NCBI GenBank assembly: GCA_902789365.1
Contig: CADANQ010000011.1
Location: forward strand, 1 to 46,454
Reading direction: 5' to 3'
Source: an uncultured Eubacteriales bacterium
GTDB lineage: Bacteria; Bacillota; Clostridia; Christensenellales; Aristaeellaceae
DNA length: 46,454 nt
Numbering within the stretch: the stretch's first letter is position 1; the number at the start of each line of letters is the position of its first letter. Positions 25,977 through 34,216 of the stretch are shown here, one piece after another. The notes beneath the pieces were generated by a model that was given only the letters and a program-made list of their open reading frames with translations, ran no database searches and had not been told where the DNA came from. The position numbers and the translations under genes are program-made.

Positions 25977-26310
25977 TTTTCCACCGCCCACGCGCCGCCC
26001 GGAGGATACCTTCCGTCCGAAGGACGGGCGTATTCCCCGATGTTTTGGCGAATCGCGGCAAAAAAACGGCGTTCTTCCGCCATGCGGGCAGTTTTCCACT
26101 TTATCCACATGGTTTTCCACAAAAATCCGCGATGTTTGGCGGGTTTTGGCCATCGGCGGTGGATAACTTCCCCTCCGGAAGAAGAGTTATCCACCGCCGG
26201 GAGGCGCCTTTTTATCCACCGGCGGCCACGTCCGATTCTTTACATTCAGCGGTCAAAATTATTGCGAAAACGACTTGCATCCGTAATAATTTCGCAATTA
26301 TTAAATTTGG
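25977..26310. other. Cluster of DnaA-box-like sites next to an AT-rich stretch
   Basis: Seven 9-mers at or near the DnaA-box consensus TTATCCACA lie within 245 bp: TTTTCCACC 25977-25985, TTTTCCACT 26092-26100, TTATCCACA 26101-26109 (perfect), TTTTCCACA 26113-26121, TTATCCACC on the minus strand 26158-26166, and TTATCCACC at 26187-26195 and 26212-26220. Two lie in the arms of a perfect 14-bp inverted repeat (26155-26168 and 26185-26198). AT-rich DNA with AATAAT/ATTATT repeats follows at 26246-26310. No gene lies within. Neighbouring genes diverge from here. It could be an origin, a DnaA-titration site or a DnaA-regulated promoter; dnaA and dnaN are not adjacent. Confidence 0.55.
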
Positions 26311-26339
26311 GGGACAGAACAGGCCCCCGAGATAGATAA

Positions 26340-26368
26340 TTGACAATCACGCTCCATTTTCCTATAAT
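26340..26368 (+). promoter_or_regulatory. Consensus promoter of the TetR-family gene
   Basis: TTGACA (26340-26345), an exact 17-bp spacer and TATAAT (26363-26368) form a full sigma-A consensus promoter about 110 bp upstream of the GTG start. A strong promoter for a repressor gene suggests autorepression. Confidence 0.85.
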
Positions 26369-26477
26369 AATCGGAAAAAGACGCTTTCCGGCCCTGCGGC
26401 CGGGGAGTTTCGCCGTCCCGGATTTGCGGCCGGGAACGGAAATCCGCGGCTCCGGCGACCCGGGAAGGAGGAAAAAC

Positions 26478-27071
26478 GTGGGCAAGCACAGCGATACCGT
26501 TCATGTGGACCTGCGCGTTCAAAGGACATACAAACTGCTCGGTGACGCTTTCGTCTCCCTTCTCAGGGAAAAAAACTTCGATCAGATCACCGTTCGGGAG
26601 ATATGCGAACGGGCCATGGTCCGGCGCACCACCTTTTACCAGCATTTTAAGGACAAGCAGGATTTCCTGGTCTGGTTCATCCGCGGCAAGCAGAAGGAGT
26701 TCCTCCGGCAGGCGAATTTCAGCGGGGACCCAATCACCGGGATCGAAGACTACCTGACCGGCATTCTCACCGAAGTCCTGCGTTTTCTGCGGAAATACCG
26801 TCAATATATCGACGCCATCACCGGCAGTGTTCCCGGAAGCATCTCACCGCTGAGGATATTTGGCGACGCCTGGGTGAAGGACCTGACCGTCATCCTTGAA
26901 AAATATGTCGAACATCCCGGCTTTGCTCTGCCCGCCTCCCCCGCCCTCGCGGCGGAATATTACGTCGGGGGCGTCCTGGCGGCGGTCCGGTGGTGGTACG
27001 TCAACGGCTGCGAAGGCTCGGAGGAGGACATGGTCGCCGCCATCAAGGCTCTTGCGAACAACGGCCGCTGA
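26478..27071 (+). CDS. TetR/AcrR-family transcription regulator
   Basis: The product is 197 residues from GTG 26478, preceded by AAGGAGG. The N-terminal helix-turn-helix is clear: LLREKNFDQITVREICERAMVRRTTFYQHFKDKQDFL (about residues 28-65). The C-terminal ligand domain contains AAEYYVGGVLAAVRWWYVNG, resembling DhaS-type TetR C-terminal domains. The ligand and targets are unknown. Candidates are the divergent uxuAB operon or the sugar kinase gene 81 bp downstream. Its perfect promoter follows the DnaA-box-like cluster. Confidence 0.9.
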   Translation: MGKHSDTVHVDLRVQRTYKLLGDAFVSLLREKNFDQITVREICERAMVRRTTFYQHFKDKQDFLVWFIRGKQKEFLRQANFSGDPITGIEDYLTGILTEVLRFLRKYRQYIDAITGSVPGSISPLRIFGDAWVKDLTVILEKYVEHPGFALPASPALAAEYYVGGVLAAVRWWYVNGCEGSEEDMVAAIKALANNGR

Positions 27072-27104
27072 ACGAAGGTTTTCCGCGCTCGCCGGCCCCG
27101 CCGC

Positions 27105-27144
27105 CATGAGAGTCCATCTTTTTCAAACCCGACTTTTTTATCAG
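27105..27144 (+). repeat. Leader-like sequence before the PfkB kinase gene
   Basis: About 40 bp starting CATGAGAGT and ending TTTTTTATCAG match, at roughly three quarters of positions, the sequence at 29650-29690 before the thioesterase gene. Both end a few bases before the Shine-Dalgarno region. They may be a shared regulatory element. Confidence 0.45.
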
Positions 27145-27152
27145 GAAACCGT

Positions 27153-28088
27153 ATGAAGCTTTTTTCCCTGTGCATGAATCCCAGCGTCGACAGGACCATG
27201 GACTGCCCCGTCTTCGACGTCCGGTCCACCAACCGGGCGCGCTTTGTCCGGGACGATATCGGCGGCAAGGGGATCAACACCGCCGTCCTGGCCTCGCGCT
27301 TCGGCGCCGTAAGCGCCCTTTCGCTCCTCATGCCGGAGGACGACCGGGAGCGCCTTGCGTCCTTCCTCCGCCGCGAGGGGATCGCCTTCGGCGCGGTCCC
27401 GGTTCCCGGAAGACTTCGGATCAACCTGAAGATCCGCACCCAGGGCGGCATGGTGGAGATCAACGAGGAAGGGGCTCCCGTCCCCCCGCAGGCGGCCGAA
27501 ATGTGCGCGTCGGCCATGGAGACTGAAGCCTCGCCGGGTGATTTCTGTATGCTGACCGGTTCGTTGCCTCCCGGCGTGCCGGATGATTTTTACGCCCGCC
27601 TGATCCCCCGGCTGCGGCACAAGGGCTGCTTTACGGCGGTGGACGCCGACGGCGGCGCCCTGAAGGCGGCTCTTGACGAAAAGCCCGACCTGATCAAGCC
27701 CAACCGGCAGGAATTTGCCCGCCTGACGGGGCTTGAGCCCCGGGGGATCGCAGAATGCTGCCTTTTTTCGCACCGCCTGATCTCAAAGACCGGCGTCGGC
27801 GCGGTATGCCTGTCCCTGGGCGGGGACGGCGCGGTCTACGTCACGGAAAGGGAAGCCCTTTACGCCCCGGCGCTTCAGGTCCCCGTCAGGTCCCTGCACG
27901 GCGCGGGGGACAGCCTGCTCTCCGCCCTGTGCTTTTCCCTTTGCCGGGGGGACGGCGCCCGCGCGGCCCTGGCGCTGGGCTGCGCCGCGGCCGCTGCCGC
28001 GGTATCCCTGCCCGGCACCGAAATGCCCGGCCCTGAGGACGCGGAAGCGCTCCTTCCCCGGGTAAAGATCGAAAAAGTCGACATCTGA
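27153..28088 (+). CDS. PfkB-family sugar kinase (1-phosphofructokinase-like)
   Basis: The 311-residue ribokinase-family kinase is closest in layout to FruK/LacC. N-terminal LCMNPSVDRT and DDIGGKGINTA correspond to the usual TLNPAID and GGKGxNVA substrate motifs. DLIKPNRQEFARLTG is the central family motif, and LHGAGDSLLSAL near 250 carries the catalytic aspartate and anion hole. Phosphorylation of a sugar phosphate such as fructose-1-phosphate or tagatose-6-phosphate is expected. No phosphotransferase genes are nearby. A role as KDG kinase for the uxu pathway is possible but not supported by motif. Confidence 0.85.
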   Translation: MKLFSLCMNPSVDRTMDCPVFDVRSTNRARFVRDDIGGKGINTAVLASRFGAVSALSLLMPEDDRERLASFLRREGIAFGAVPVPGRLRINLKIRTQGGMVEINEEGAPVPPQAAEMCASAMETEASPGDFCMLTGSLPPGVPDDFYARLIPRLRHKGCFTAVDADGGALKAALDEKPDLIKPNRQEFARLTGLEPRGIAECCLFSHRLISKTGVGAVCLSLGGDGAVYVTEREALYAPALQVPVRSLHGAGDSLLSALCFSLCRGDGARAALALGCAAAAAAVSLPGTEMPGPEDAEALLPRVKIEKVDI

Positions 28089-28112
28089 TTATTACCAGTG
28101 AGGAGTTATATC

Positions 28113-29609
28113 ATGGATATCGTGGAAATGCTGTCCTCCCTGGAGGACCTGGAAAACCGCCTTTTCGCCCTCCGCCACGCCCTGGGCGTCCTGAACCTGG
28201 ACGGCGTCACCGCCGCCCCGAAGGGCTCCTCCCGTCCGCGGGAAAAGACCGTGGGAATCCTTGCCGGCGAGGAGTACCGCCTGCTAAGCGGCGAGAGTAC
28301 CCGCCGCCTGCTGGGCGAGATGGAGGAGGCCGCCCCGCGCCTTCCCGCCCGCGCAAGGCGTCAGGCGCAGGAGCTGTCGCGGGATTTCAAACGCATATCC
28401 TGCGTTCCCATGGCGGAGTACACCGAATACGCCCGCATCGTCAGCGTCGCGACCGACGTATGGCACGAAAGCAAGGAAAAGAGCGATTTTGCCTCCTTCC
28501 TGCCCTGGCTGGAAAAAATCTTGGATTTCAGCCGCCGCTTCGCCCTGTACCGGGACGGCGCTGCCGATCCCTACGACACCGTTCTGGACGGATACGAAAA
28601 AGGCCTGACCCGCGCGGCGCTCGATCCCTTTTTCGCCCTTCTGAAGGAGCGCCTCATTCCCCTCATCCGGGCCATCGGTGAAAAAAGCGCGCCTCCCTCC
28701 GTCAGGGGTTTTTATCCCGTGGAGGACCAGAAGCGGCTCACCGAATACCTGATGGACTTCCTGGGGCTGGACAGGGAACGCTGCGCCGCCGCGGAGACCG
28801 AGCATCCCTTCACGGACGCGTTTTCCCGCTGGGACGTGCGCATCACCACCCATTACCACACGGAAGATCTGCTGCTGAGCCTCTACAGCGTGGTGCACGA
28901 GGGCGGCCACGCGCTGTATGAATCCGGCGTCGGCGAGGACCTGCAGTTCACCTGCCTGGGCCGCGGCTCCTCCATGAGCATCCATGAAAGCCAGAGCCGT
29001 TTTTACGAGAACATCATCGGCCGCAGCGAGGCCTTTATCCGCCGCGTTTTCCCCGTGATCTCGGAACTGTTCCCCGGGGAAATGCGTTCCCGCTTCCCGG
29101 AGGACGTATACCGGGCGGCCAACCTGGTAACTCCCTCGCTCATCCGCACCCAGGCCGACGAGGTGACCTATCCCCTGCACGTCATGATCCGCTACGAACT
29201 GGAAAAGGCCCTGTTCGACGGGGACCTCAAATGCGCGGACCTGCCCGGCGCCTGGGCGGAAATGTACCGGAAATATCTGGGCGTCGCCCCTTCCTGCGAC
29301 CGTGAGGGCGTCCTTCAGGATTCCCACTGGTCCGGCGGGATGCTGGGATACTTCCCCTCCTACGCGCTGGGCAGCGCCTATGCCGCCCAGATGCTTGACA
29401 CAATGAAAAAAACCGTGGACGTGGAGGGTGCGATTTCCGCCGGAGACCTGTCCCCGGTCACCTCCTGGCTCAGGGAGAGGATCCACCGCCACGGGCGCAT
29501 GCTGGACCCGAAGGAATTGCTCCTGAACGCTTTCGACGGCGCCCCCTTCGACCCCGAATGCTACGTCCGTTACCTGACGGACAAATACACTGCCCTGTAC
29601 GGGCTGTGA
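28113..29609 (+). CDS. M32-family metallocarboxypeptidase
   Basis: The 498-residue product is a typical M32 carboxypeptidase of the Taq/Bacillus type, a cytoplasmic homodimer that removes C-terminal residues. It has the zinc site HEGGHALYE (His262, Glu263, His266) with the third ligand Glu292 in IHESQSRFYEN, and the family motifs DVRITTHYH, RIRTQADE-like SLIRTQADEVTYPLHVMIRYE, and SHWSGGMLGYFPSYALG. The start at ATG 28113 follows GAGGAG; the frame opens a few codons earlier at a GTG without a site. It begins 24 bp after the sugar kinase stop, so the two may be cotranscribed. Confidence 0.95.
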   Translation: MDIVEMLSSLEDLENRLFALRHALGVLNLDGVTAAPKGSSRPREKTVGILAGEEYRLLSGESTRRLLGEMEEAAPRLPARARRQAQELSRDFKRISCVPMAEYTEYARIVSVATDVWHESKEKSDFASFLPWLEKILDFSRRFALYRDGAADPYDTVLDGYEKGLTRAALDPFFALLKERLIPLIRAIGEKSAPPSVRGFYPVEDQKRLTEYLMDFLGLDRERCAAAETEHPFTDAFSRWDVRITTHYHTEDLLLSLYSVVHEGGHALYESGVGEDLQFTCLGRGSSMSIHESQSRFYENIIGRSEAFIRRVFPVISELFPGEMRSRFPEDVYRAANLVTPSLIRTQADEVTYPLHVMIRYELEKALFDGDLKCADLPGAWAEMYRKYLGVAPSCDREGVLQDSHWSGGMLGYFPSYALGSAYAAQMLDTMKKTVDVEGAISAGDLSPVTSWLRERIHRHGRMLDPKELLLNAFDGAPFDPECYVRYLTDKYTALYGL

Positions 29610-29649
29610 TCCCCGAAGTTTTTTCCTGCTTTCACCAGCGCTCAGACAT

Positions 29650-29690
29650 CATGAGAGTATGATTTTTCTCTAACCTGACTTTCTTATCAG
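29650..29690 (+). repeat. Leader-like sequence before the thioesterase gene
   Basis: Partner of 27105-27144. It begins CATGAGAGT and ends CTTATCAG, just ahead of AGGTGG and the GTG start. Confidence 0.45.
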
Positions 29691-29700
29691 AGGTGGAAAC

Positions 29701-30453
29701 GTGACCGATCATCCCTATGCCTTCCTGAGCGAGGAATACCTCGTAAAAACCTGCTCCGCCGACGTCAGCGGCCTGTGGCGCTTCAGCGACATCCTGGTGC
29801 AGCTGCAGGAGCTGGCGGGAAAGCAATGTCAGCTCCTCGGCTGCGGAAGGCTGGACCTGATCAGGGAGCACGGCCTGGTCTGGGTCCTGACCCGCACCGA
29901 AATCCGCGTCCGCCGCATGCCTTCCCTCGGCGAAAAGGTGAAGATTGCCACATGGGCCGCGCCCATGAGGCGGATGATCTTCCCCCGGTACTTTACCGTC
30001 ACGGACGGGGAGGAAAAACCGGTCCTCGACTGCGCCACCCAGTGGGTCCTTTGCAGCGTGGAGGACCGCAGGATGAAAAACGCGCCGGAGATCGGCGCGA
30101 TGATTCCGACCCCGGATCGGGAGCCTGCCTTCACCCGCTTTTCCTCCCCGCCCCTCATCGAAAATGAGAAACGGGTCTTTTATGCCGAACCGCGCTACAG
30201 CGACCTGGACGCCAACGGGCATGTGAACAACACCCGCTACGCCGACTGGCTGTGCGATGCCCTGGGCATCGATATGATGAAAAAAAAGCGGATCGCCGTG
30301 TTTACGGTGGATTACCGCCACGAGGTCCTTCCCGGCGACCGGCTGGAAATGGTCCTCGGAACGGACGGCGGCGGTTTTTCCCTCAGCGGGAAAAAGGACG
30401 ATACCCTCTATTTCGACATCGGCGGGACCTTCGCCCCGGACGGCGCCCCGTAA
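29701..30453 (+). CDS. Acyl-ACP thioesterase
   Basis: The 250-residue product starts at GTG behind AGAGGTGG. It is a double hot-dog thioesterase of the FatA/bacterial acyl-ACP thioesterase family, which releases free fatty acids from acyl carrier protein. The second hot-dog carries SDLDANGHVNNTRYADW, with catalytic Asp170, Asn172 and His174. The N-terminal hot-dog is marked by WVLTRTEIRVRRMPSLGEKV. It might tune membrane lipid composition or make free fatty acids. The PlsC-type gene downstream in the same run makes a lipid link plausible. Confidence 0.92.
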   Translation: MTDHPYAFLSEEYLVKTCSADVSGLWRFSDILVQLQELAGKQCQLLGCGRLDLIREHGLVWVLTRTEIRVRRMPSLGEKVKIATWAAPMRRMIFPRYFTVTDGEEKPVLDCATQWVLCSVEDRRMKNAPEIGAMIPTPDREPAFTRFSSPPLIENEKRVFYAEPRYSDLDANGHVNNTRYADWLCDALGIDMMKKKRIAVFTVDYRHEVLPGDRLEMVLGTDGGGFSLSGKKDDTLYFDIGGTFAPDGAP

Positions 30454-30520
30454 AAGGCCGTCCCGCGCGCGTCACGGGACAGAGCCCGCTTTCGATCAAA
30501 GGATCAGGAGGAGCATGCCC

Positions 30521-31561
30521 ATGCGTTTTCCCCGGCCTCTGCCCCCGAAAGGGACCATCGGCTTCCTGGCGCCGTCCTTCGGCTGCGCGACGGAGCCCTA
30601 TAAAACGGCCTTCGACCATGCCCTTGAAACCTTCCGCGGTCTGGGATACCGCACGGTCCTGGGGCCGAACTGCTACGCCGACTGCGGGGTGGGAATATCC
30701 AACACCCCGGAAAAATGCGGCCGGGAACTGACCGACAGCTTTCTCGACCCCAGGTCGGACGCGCTGATTTCCTGCGGCGGCGGGGAGCTGATGTGCGAGG
30801 TTATCCCCTATATGGACTTTGAACGCATCGCCGCGGCCCCGCCCAAATGGTACATGGGCTATTCCGACAACACCAATTACGTGTTCCTGTCCGCCACCCT
30901 TCTGGACACCGCCGCCGTCTACGGGCCCTGCGCCGCCTCCTTCGGCATGGAGCCGTGGGATGAATCCCTGGACAAGGCCATGGAGATCCTCAGCGGCGAA
31001 AGCCTGACCGTGCGCGGCTACAAAAAATGGCAGCAGACCCCCCTGAAGGACGAGGACCATCCCCTGGCCCCCTATAACCTGACAAGGCGCACCCGCTACC
31101 GTCTCCACGACCCCAAGAAGGGGGACAAATGCCGCGTGGTCCGCCTGGAGGGGCGTCTGCTGGGCGGATGCCTGGACTGCCTGTGCAACCTTGTCGGCAC
31201 CCGTTTTGACCGCGTTGAGGATTTCAACCGCCGCTACGGGGACGAAGGCGTCCTGTGGTTCCTGGAATCCTGCGATCTGAATCCCCTGTCTCTCCGGCGG
31301 GCCATATGGCAGCTGAAGGAGGCCGGCTGGTTCCGCCGCGCCTCCGGCTTCCTTATCGGAAGGCCGCTGCACATGGGCGAGAAGGTCATGGGGCTGGATA
31401 TGTACGAGGCCGCCATGTACCACCTGAGGGACCTGAACGTGCCCGTCGTCATGGACCTTGACATCGGCCACGTTCCGCCGTCGATGCCCATTGTCTGCGG
31501 CGCCCGGGCAAAGGCTCTGTGCCGTATCTCATCCTTTGAAATGACCATGGAGAGGGACTGA
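30521..31561 (+). CDS. S66-family LD-carboxypeptidase (MccF-like)
   Basis: The product is 346 residues from ATG 30521. The ATG two codons earlier is only 2 bp from AGGAGGAG, so the second is better spaced. It is a serine peptidase with Ser-Glu-His triad: Ser115 in MGYSDNTNY, Glu249 in WFLESCDL and His317 in DIGHVPP. The family includes murein LD-carboxypeptidases, which trim tetrapeptides in wall recycling, and MccF microcin-immunity peptidases. No signal peptide, so it is cytoplasmic. The long variant and the YxxDNT-like nucleophile region fit the MccF side, so the substrate could be a peptidyl-nucleotide; this is unresolved. Confidence 0.9.
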   Translation: MRFPRPLPPKGTIGFLAPSFGCATEPYKTAFDHALETFRGLGYRTVLGPNCYADCGVGISNTPEKCGRELTDSFLDPRSDALISCGGGELMCEVIPYMDFERIAAAPPKWYMGYSDNTNYVFLSATLLDTAAVYGPCAASFGMEPWDESLDKAMEILSGESLTVRGYKKWQQTPLKDEDHPLAPYNLTRRTRYRLHDPKKGDKCRVVRLEGRLLGGCLDCLCNLVGTRFDRVEDFNRRYGDEGVLWFLESCDLNPLSLRRAIWQLKEAGWFRRASGFLIGRPLHMGEKVMGLDMYEAAMYHLRDLNVPVVMDLDIGHVPPSMPIVCGARAKALCRISSFEMTMERD

Positions 31562-31591
31562 CGACCGCTTCTCCGGAAAGGAACGAATATA

Positions 31592-32353
31592 ATGAAACGG
31601 CTTATATCCCTTCTCGCGCTCCTGGTTTCCCTCTGCGCCCTTGCGCCCGGCGCTTTTTCCGACGGGGAAGGCCTGCCGGTCCCCGCCGGAGACGCGCTCC
31701 GGGGCTATTCAAAAAAGGAGGGCTACGTCTACGTTTCCCTGGGAGCCTACCCCACCGACGGCGACGGCACCGTCCGCCCCATATTGTGGCGGGTGCTTTC
31801 CACCGACGGGATCAGCGCCTATCTCCTGTCCGAATACATCCTGGAGGCGGGACGGATCCATTCGGACCGCAATACCTACCGCTCCTGGGATACCTCGGAC
31901 CTGTTCATGTACCTGAACGGCGTGTTCAGGGACACCGCCTTTTCCGAAGACGATCAGAGGCTCCTGATCAACCGCACCGAGGACGGCGGCCTGGTCACGC
32001 TGATCACCGCTTCGGAAATGCAGAGCGCCGAACTGGGCTTTGTCTCAAACAACGCCCGCCGGTGCCTCTCCACGGATTATGCCAAAACCACCGGGGATCC
32101 CAAGAAGCTCTATATCTATTCCAAAGGTCACTGCTATTCCCCCTGGTGGAGCCGCACCCGCTCCGACACCAACAAAAACCAGCAGCGCCGGGTGATGGAC
32201 GAAGGCAAGACCGGCCGCATCGACGTACAGGCCGGGGACCTGGGCGTCCGTCCCGCCGTCAACATCGACCTGCGCGTATGCCTGATTCTTTCGGGCGCCG
32301 GCACGATGGAAGACCCCTATGTTCTCGGATGGAACAGCGCCGAAGACGAATGA
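31592..32353 (+). CDS. Secreted DUF6273-type protein
   Basis: The 253-residue product has an N-terminal signal peptide (MKRLISLLALLVSLCALAPGAFS). Mature features are those of DUF6273-like proteins: GYVYVSLGAYPTD, PILWRVLS, LLSEYILE, SWDTSDLFMYLNGVFRDTAF and a late LGVRPAVNIDL. The fold is used in many clostridial surface proteins, with no known activity. The next gene, 20 bp downstream, begins with the same domain (PILWRVL, LLSEYILD, WLNGEFLETAF), so the pair probably arose by tandem duplication and may act together at the cell surface. Confidence 0.85.
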   Translation: MKRLISLLALLVSLCALAPGAFSDGEGLPVPAGDALRGYSKKEGYVYVSLGAYPTDGDGTVRPILWRVLSTDGISAYLLSEYILEAGRIHSDRNTYRSWDTSDLFMYLNGVFRDTAFSEDDQRLLINRTEDGGLVTLITASEMQSAELGFVSNNARRCLSTDYAKTTGDPKKLYIYSKGHCYSPWWSRTRSDTNKNQQRRVMDEGKTGRIDVQAGDLGVRPAVNIDLRVCLILSGAGTMEDPYVLGWNSAEDE

Positions 32354-32373
32354 CTTACAGGAGATTGTGACCG

Positions 32374-34215
32374 ATGACAAAAAAGATTCTTTCCCTGTTC
32401 CTCGCCCTGGCATGCCTTGGCGGCGCTTTCGCGTCGGAGCCCTTCGCCCTCAGCGGCTATGACAAAAACGAAGGGTACGCTTATGTGACCCTGGGCGTGT
32501 TCCCCATATCGTCCGCCGACAGCCCCGAGCCGATCCTCTGGCGGGTGCTGACCGTGGAAAACGGCGCGGCGTATCTGTTGTCGGAATACATTCTGGACAG
32601 CCGTCCCGTACAGTCCGACAAGGAAAACTACCGCGGCTGGGAGGGCAGCGAACTGTATCTCTGGCTGAACGGGGAATTCCTTGAAACCGCCTTCACCGCT
32701 TCCGAGCGGGCGGTCATCCGCCAAAACGCGGCCGACAAAGCCTATGTCACCCTGCTCACCGCCGACGAGGTGCGGACGGAGGCCTTTGGTTTCCCGGACA
32801 ACAATGATCATCGCGCCGAGGGCACGGCCTACGCCCGTTCCCGGGGCCTGGATTCCTATTCCGGTCGGGTGCGTTACAGTCCCTGGTGGCTGAGGGACGC
32901 CTCCGCCCAGCAGGAATTGCAGCAGAGACGCATCATCGAGGACGGCAAGCTCGGCCGCACCGGCGTCCATTCCCGCACCACCGGCGTCCGCCCGGCTCTG
33001 TGGGTCGATCTGGCGCTCGTTGTCGTGGCGTCCGGAAGCGGCGATAAGGACGCTCCCTTTGTCCTCTCGCCGGCCGCGGGCGTCGCTCCGGCGCCGGAGA
33101 CCCTCGCCCCCGCCGGGACGCCGGAAACCTCCCCGGAGCCCGCGGAAAAGGGCGAACCCACACCGGATGAAACCGCGGAACCCGCCGCAGCCACCGCGGC
33201 GGCGCCTGCCGCGACACCCACCCCGACGCCGACCGCGGCACCCACCGCGACGCCGACCGCGACGCCGACCGCCGCTCCCGAAAAGCGCGGGAGCGTCGTC
33301 GCCTCCACCGAAAACATCTCCCCCCTCTTCCCCGCCCTGGCGGAAGACGGCTTCATGCCCGAGGGACAGGGAGAATTCTCCCTGGCCGACGAGGAAGCAG
33401 GCGTATGGCTTTACGCTTCCTCCTCCCTCAGGGTGGAGATCCACCGCGTCCAGCAGAAGAGCCCCAAGCTGATGCGCTGGTACGAGGCCGAGATCTTCTG
33501 CAAGCCCGAGGAGGACATGTTCACCACCTACGCCTACGACGAAAGCCGCTACACCCGCTCCTCGGTGCTGACCGACCCGGACGCCATCGCAAGGCAGCAC
33601 CATCTGGTGTTCGCGATGAACTCCGACTTTTTCATCTACCGCGTGGCGCGGCAGAAGGAAGTCAGCTACACCTATCCCATCGGCATCGTGATCCGCCGGG
33701 GAAACCTGATGTACGACGTGCCCAAAAAACCCACGTCGTCGGTCTATCCGCCCCTGGACATCTGCGCCATCTATCCCGACGGCGGGGTAAAGCTGTTCCT
33801 GAACGGCGAGACCACCGGCAAGGCGCTGGCCGCGGAGGGCGCCCGGGACGTGCTGTCCTTCGGTCCCATCCTGGTGCAGAACGGCGAAATCTCGCCCAGG
33901 TCCGCGGCCTTCGGCGACGTGGACAACCCCCGCACCGCCTTCGGCATGGTTGAAAAAGGGCACTACTGGTGCGTGCTGCTGGAGGGACGCCTTGCCTCCA
34001 CCTATTCCGAGGGCGGCTCCTGCATGTGGATGGCGGAAACCATGAAGCGCCTTGGCTGTACCCAGGCCATCAACCTGGACGGCGGCCAGACCGCCTGCAT
34101 GATCTTCATGGGACAGCGCATCAACAAAATCGGCACCTATTCCGGCTCGGCGACCAACAAGGACCGTCCGCAGAACGAGGTGCTGGGCATCGGAATATCC
34201 GATCAGGTAAGATAA
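32374..34215 (+). CDS. Secreted DUF6273 plus phosphodiester glycosidase protein
   Basis: The product is 613 residues. A signal peptide (~1-20) is followed by a DUF6273-type domain (~25-225) paralogous to the preceding gene product, then a Pro/Ala/Thr-rich linker (~232-306). The C-terminal part (~370-610) matches the phosphodiester glycosidase family (NAGPA/DUF2233), with VFAMNSDFFIYR, DVLSFGPILVQNGE, NPRTAFGMVEKGHYWCVLLEGR and the diagnostic INLDGGQTACMIF. These enzymes remove sugars linked through a phosphodiester, for example from wall polymers or glycolipids. Action outside the cell on teichoic-acid-like or host glycans is likely, with the N-terminal domain as possible binding module. Confidence 0.9.
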   Translation: MTKKILSLFLALACLGGAFASEPFALSGYDKNEGYAYVTLGVFPISSADSPEPILWRVLTVENGAAYLLSEYILDSRPVQSDKENYRGWEGSELYLWLNGEFLETAFTASERAVIRQNAADKAYVTLLTADEVRTEAFGFPDNNDHRAEGTAYARSRGLDSYSGRVRYSPWWLRDASAQQELQQRRIIEDGKLGRTGVHSRTTGVRPALWVDLALVVVASGSGDKDAPFVLSPAAGVAPAPETLAPAGTPETSPEPAEKGEPTPDETAEPAAATAAAPAATPTPTPTAAPTATPTATPTAAPEKRGSVVASTENISPLFPALAEDGFMPEGQGEFSLADEEAGVWLYASSSLRVEIHRVQQKSPKLMRWYEAEIFCKPEEDMFTTYAYDESRYTRSSVLTDPDAIARQHHLVFAMNSDFFIYRVARQKEVSYTYPIGIVIRRGNLMYDVPKKPTSSVYPPLDICAIYPDGGVKLFLNGETTGKALAAEGARDVLSFGPILVQNGEISPRSAAFGDVDNPRTAFGMVEKGHYWCVLLEGRLASTYSEGGSCMWMAETMKRLGCTQAINLDGGQTACMIFMGQRINKIGTYSGSATNKDRPQNEVLGIGISDQVR

Positions 34216-34216
34216 T

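Noticed and set aside
27153-28088. KDG kinase completing the uxu pathway
   Set aside because: N-terminal motifs fit 1-phosphofructokinase/tagatose-6-phosphate kinase better, and the gene is on the opposite strand beyond the regulator.
33180-33290. Separate tandem-repeat feature (GACGCCGACCG-like units)
   Set aside because: It encodes the Pro/Ala/Thr linker of the glycosidase protein and needs no other explanation.
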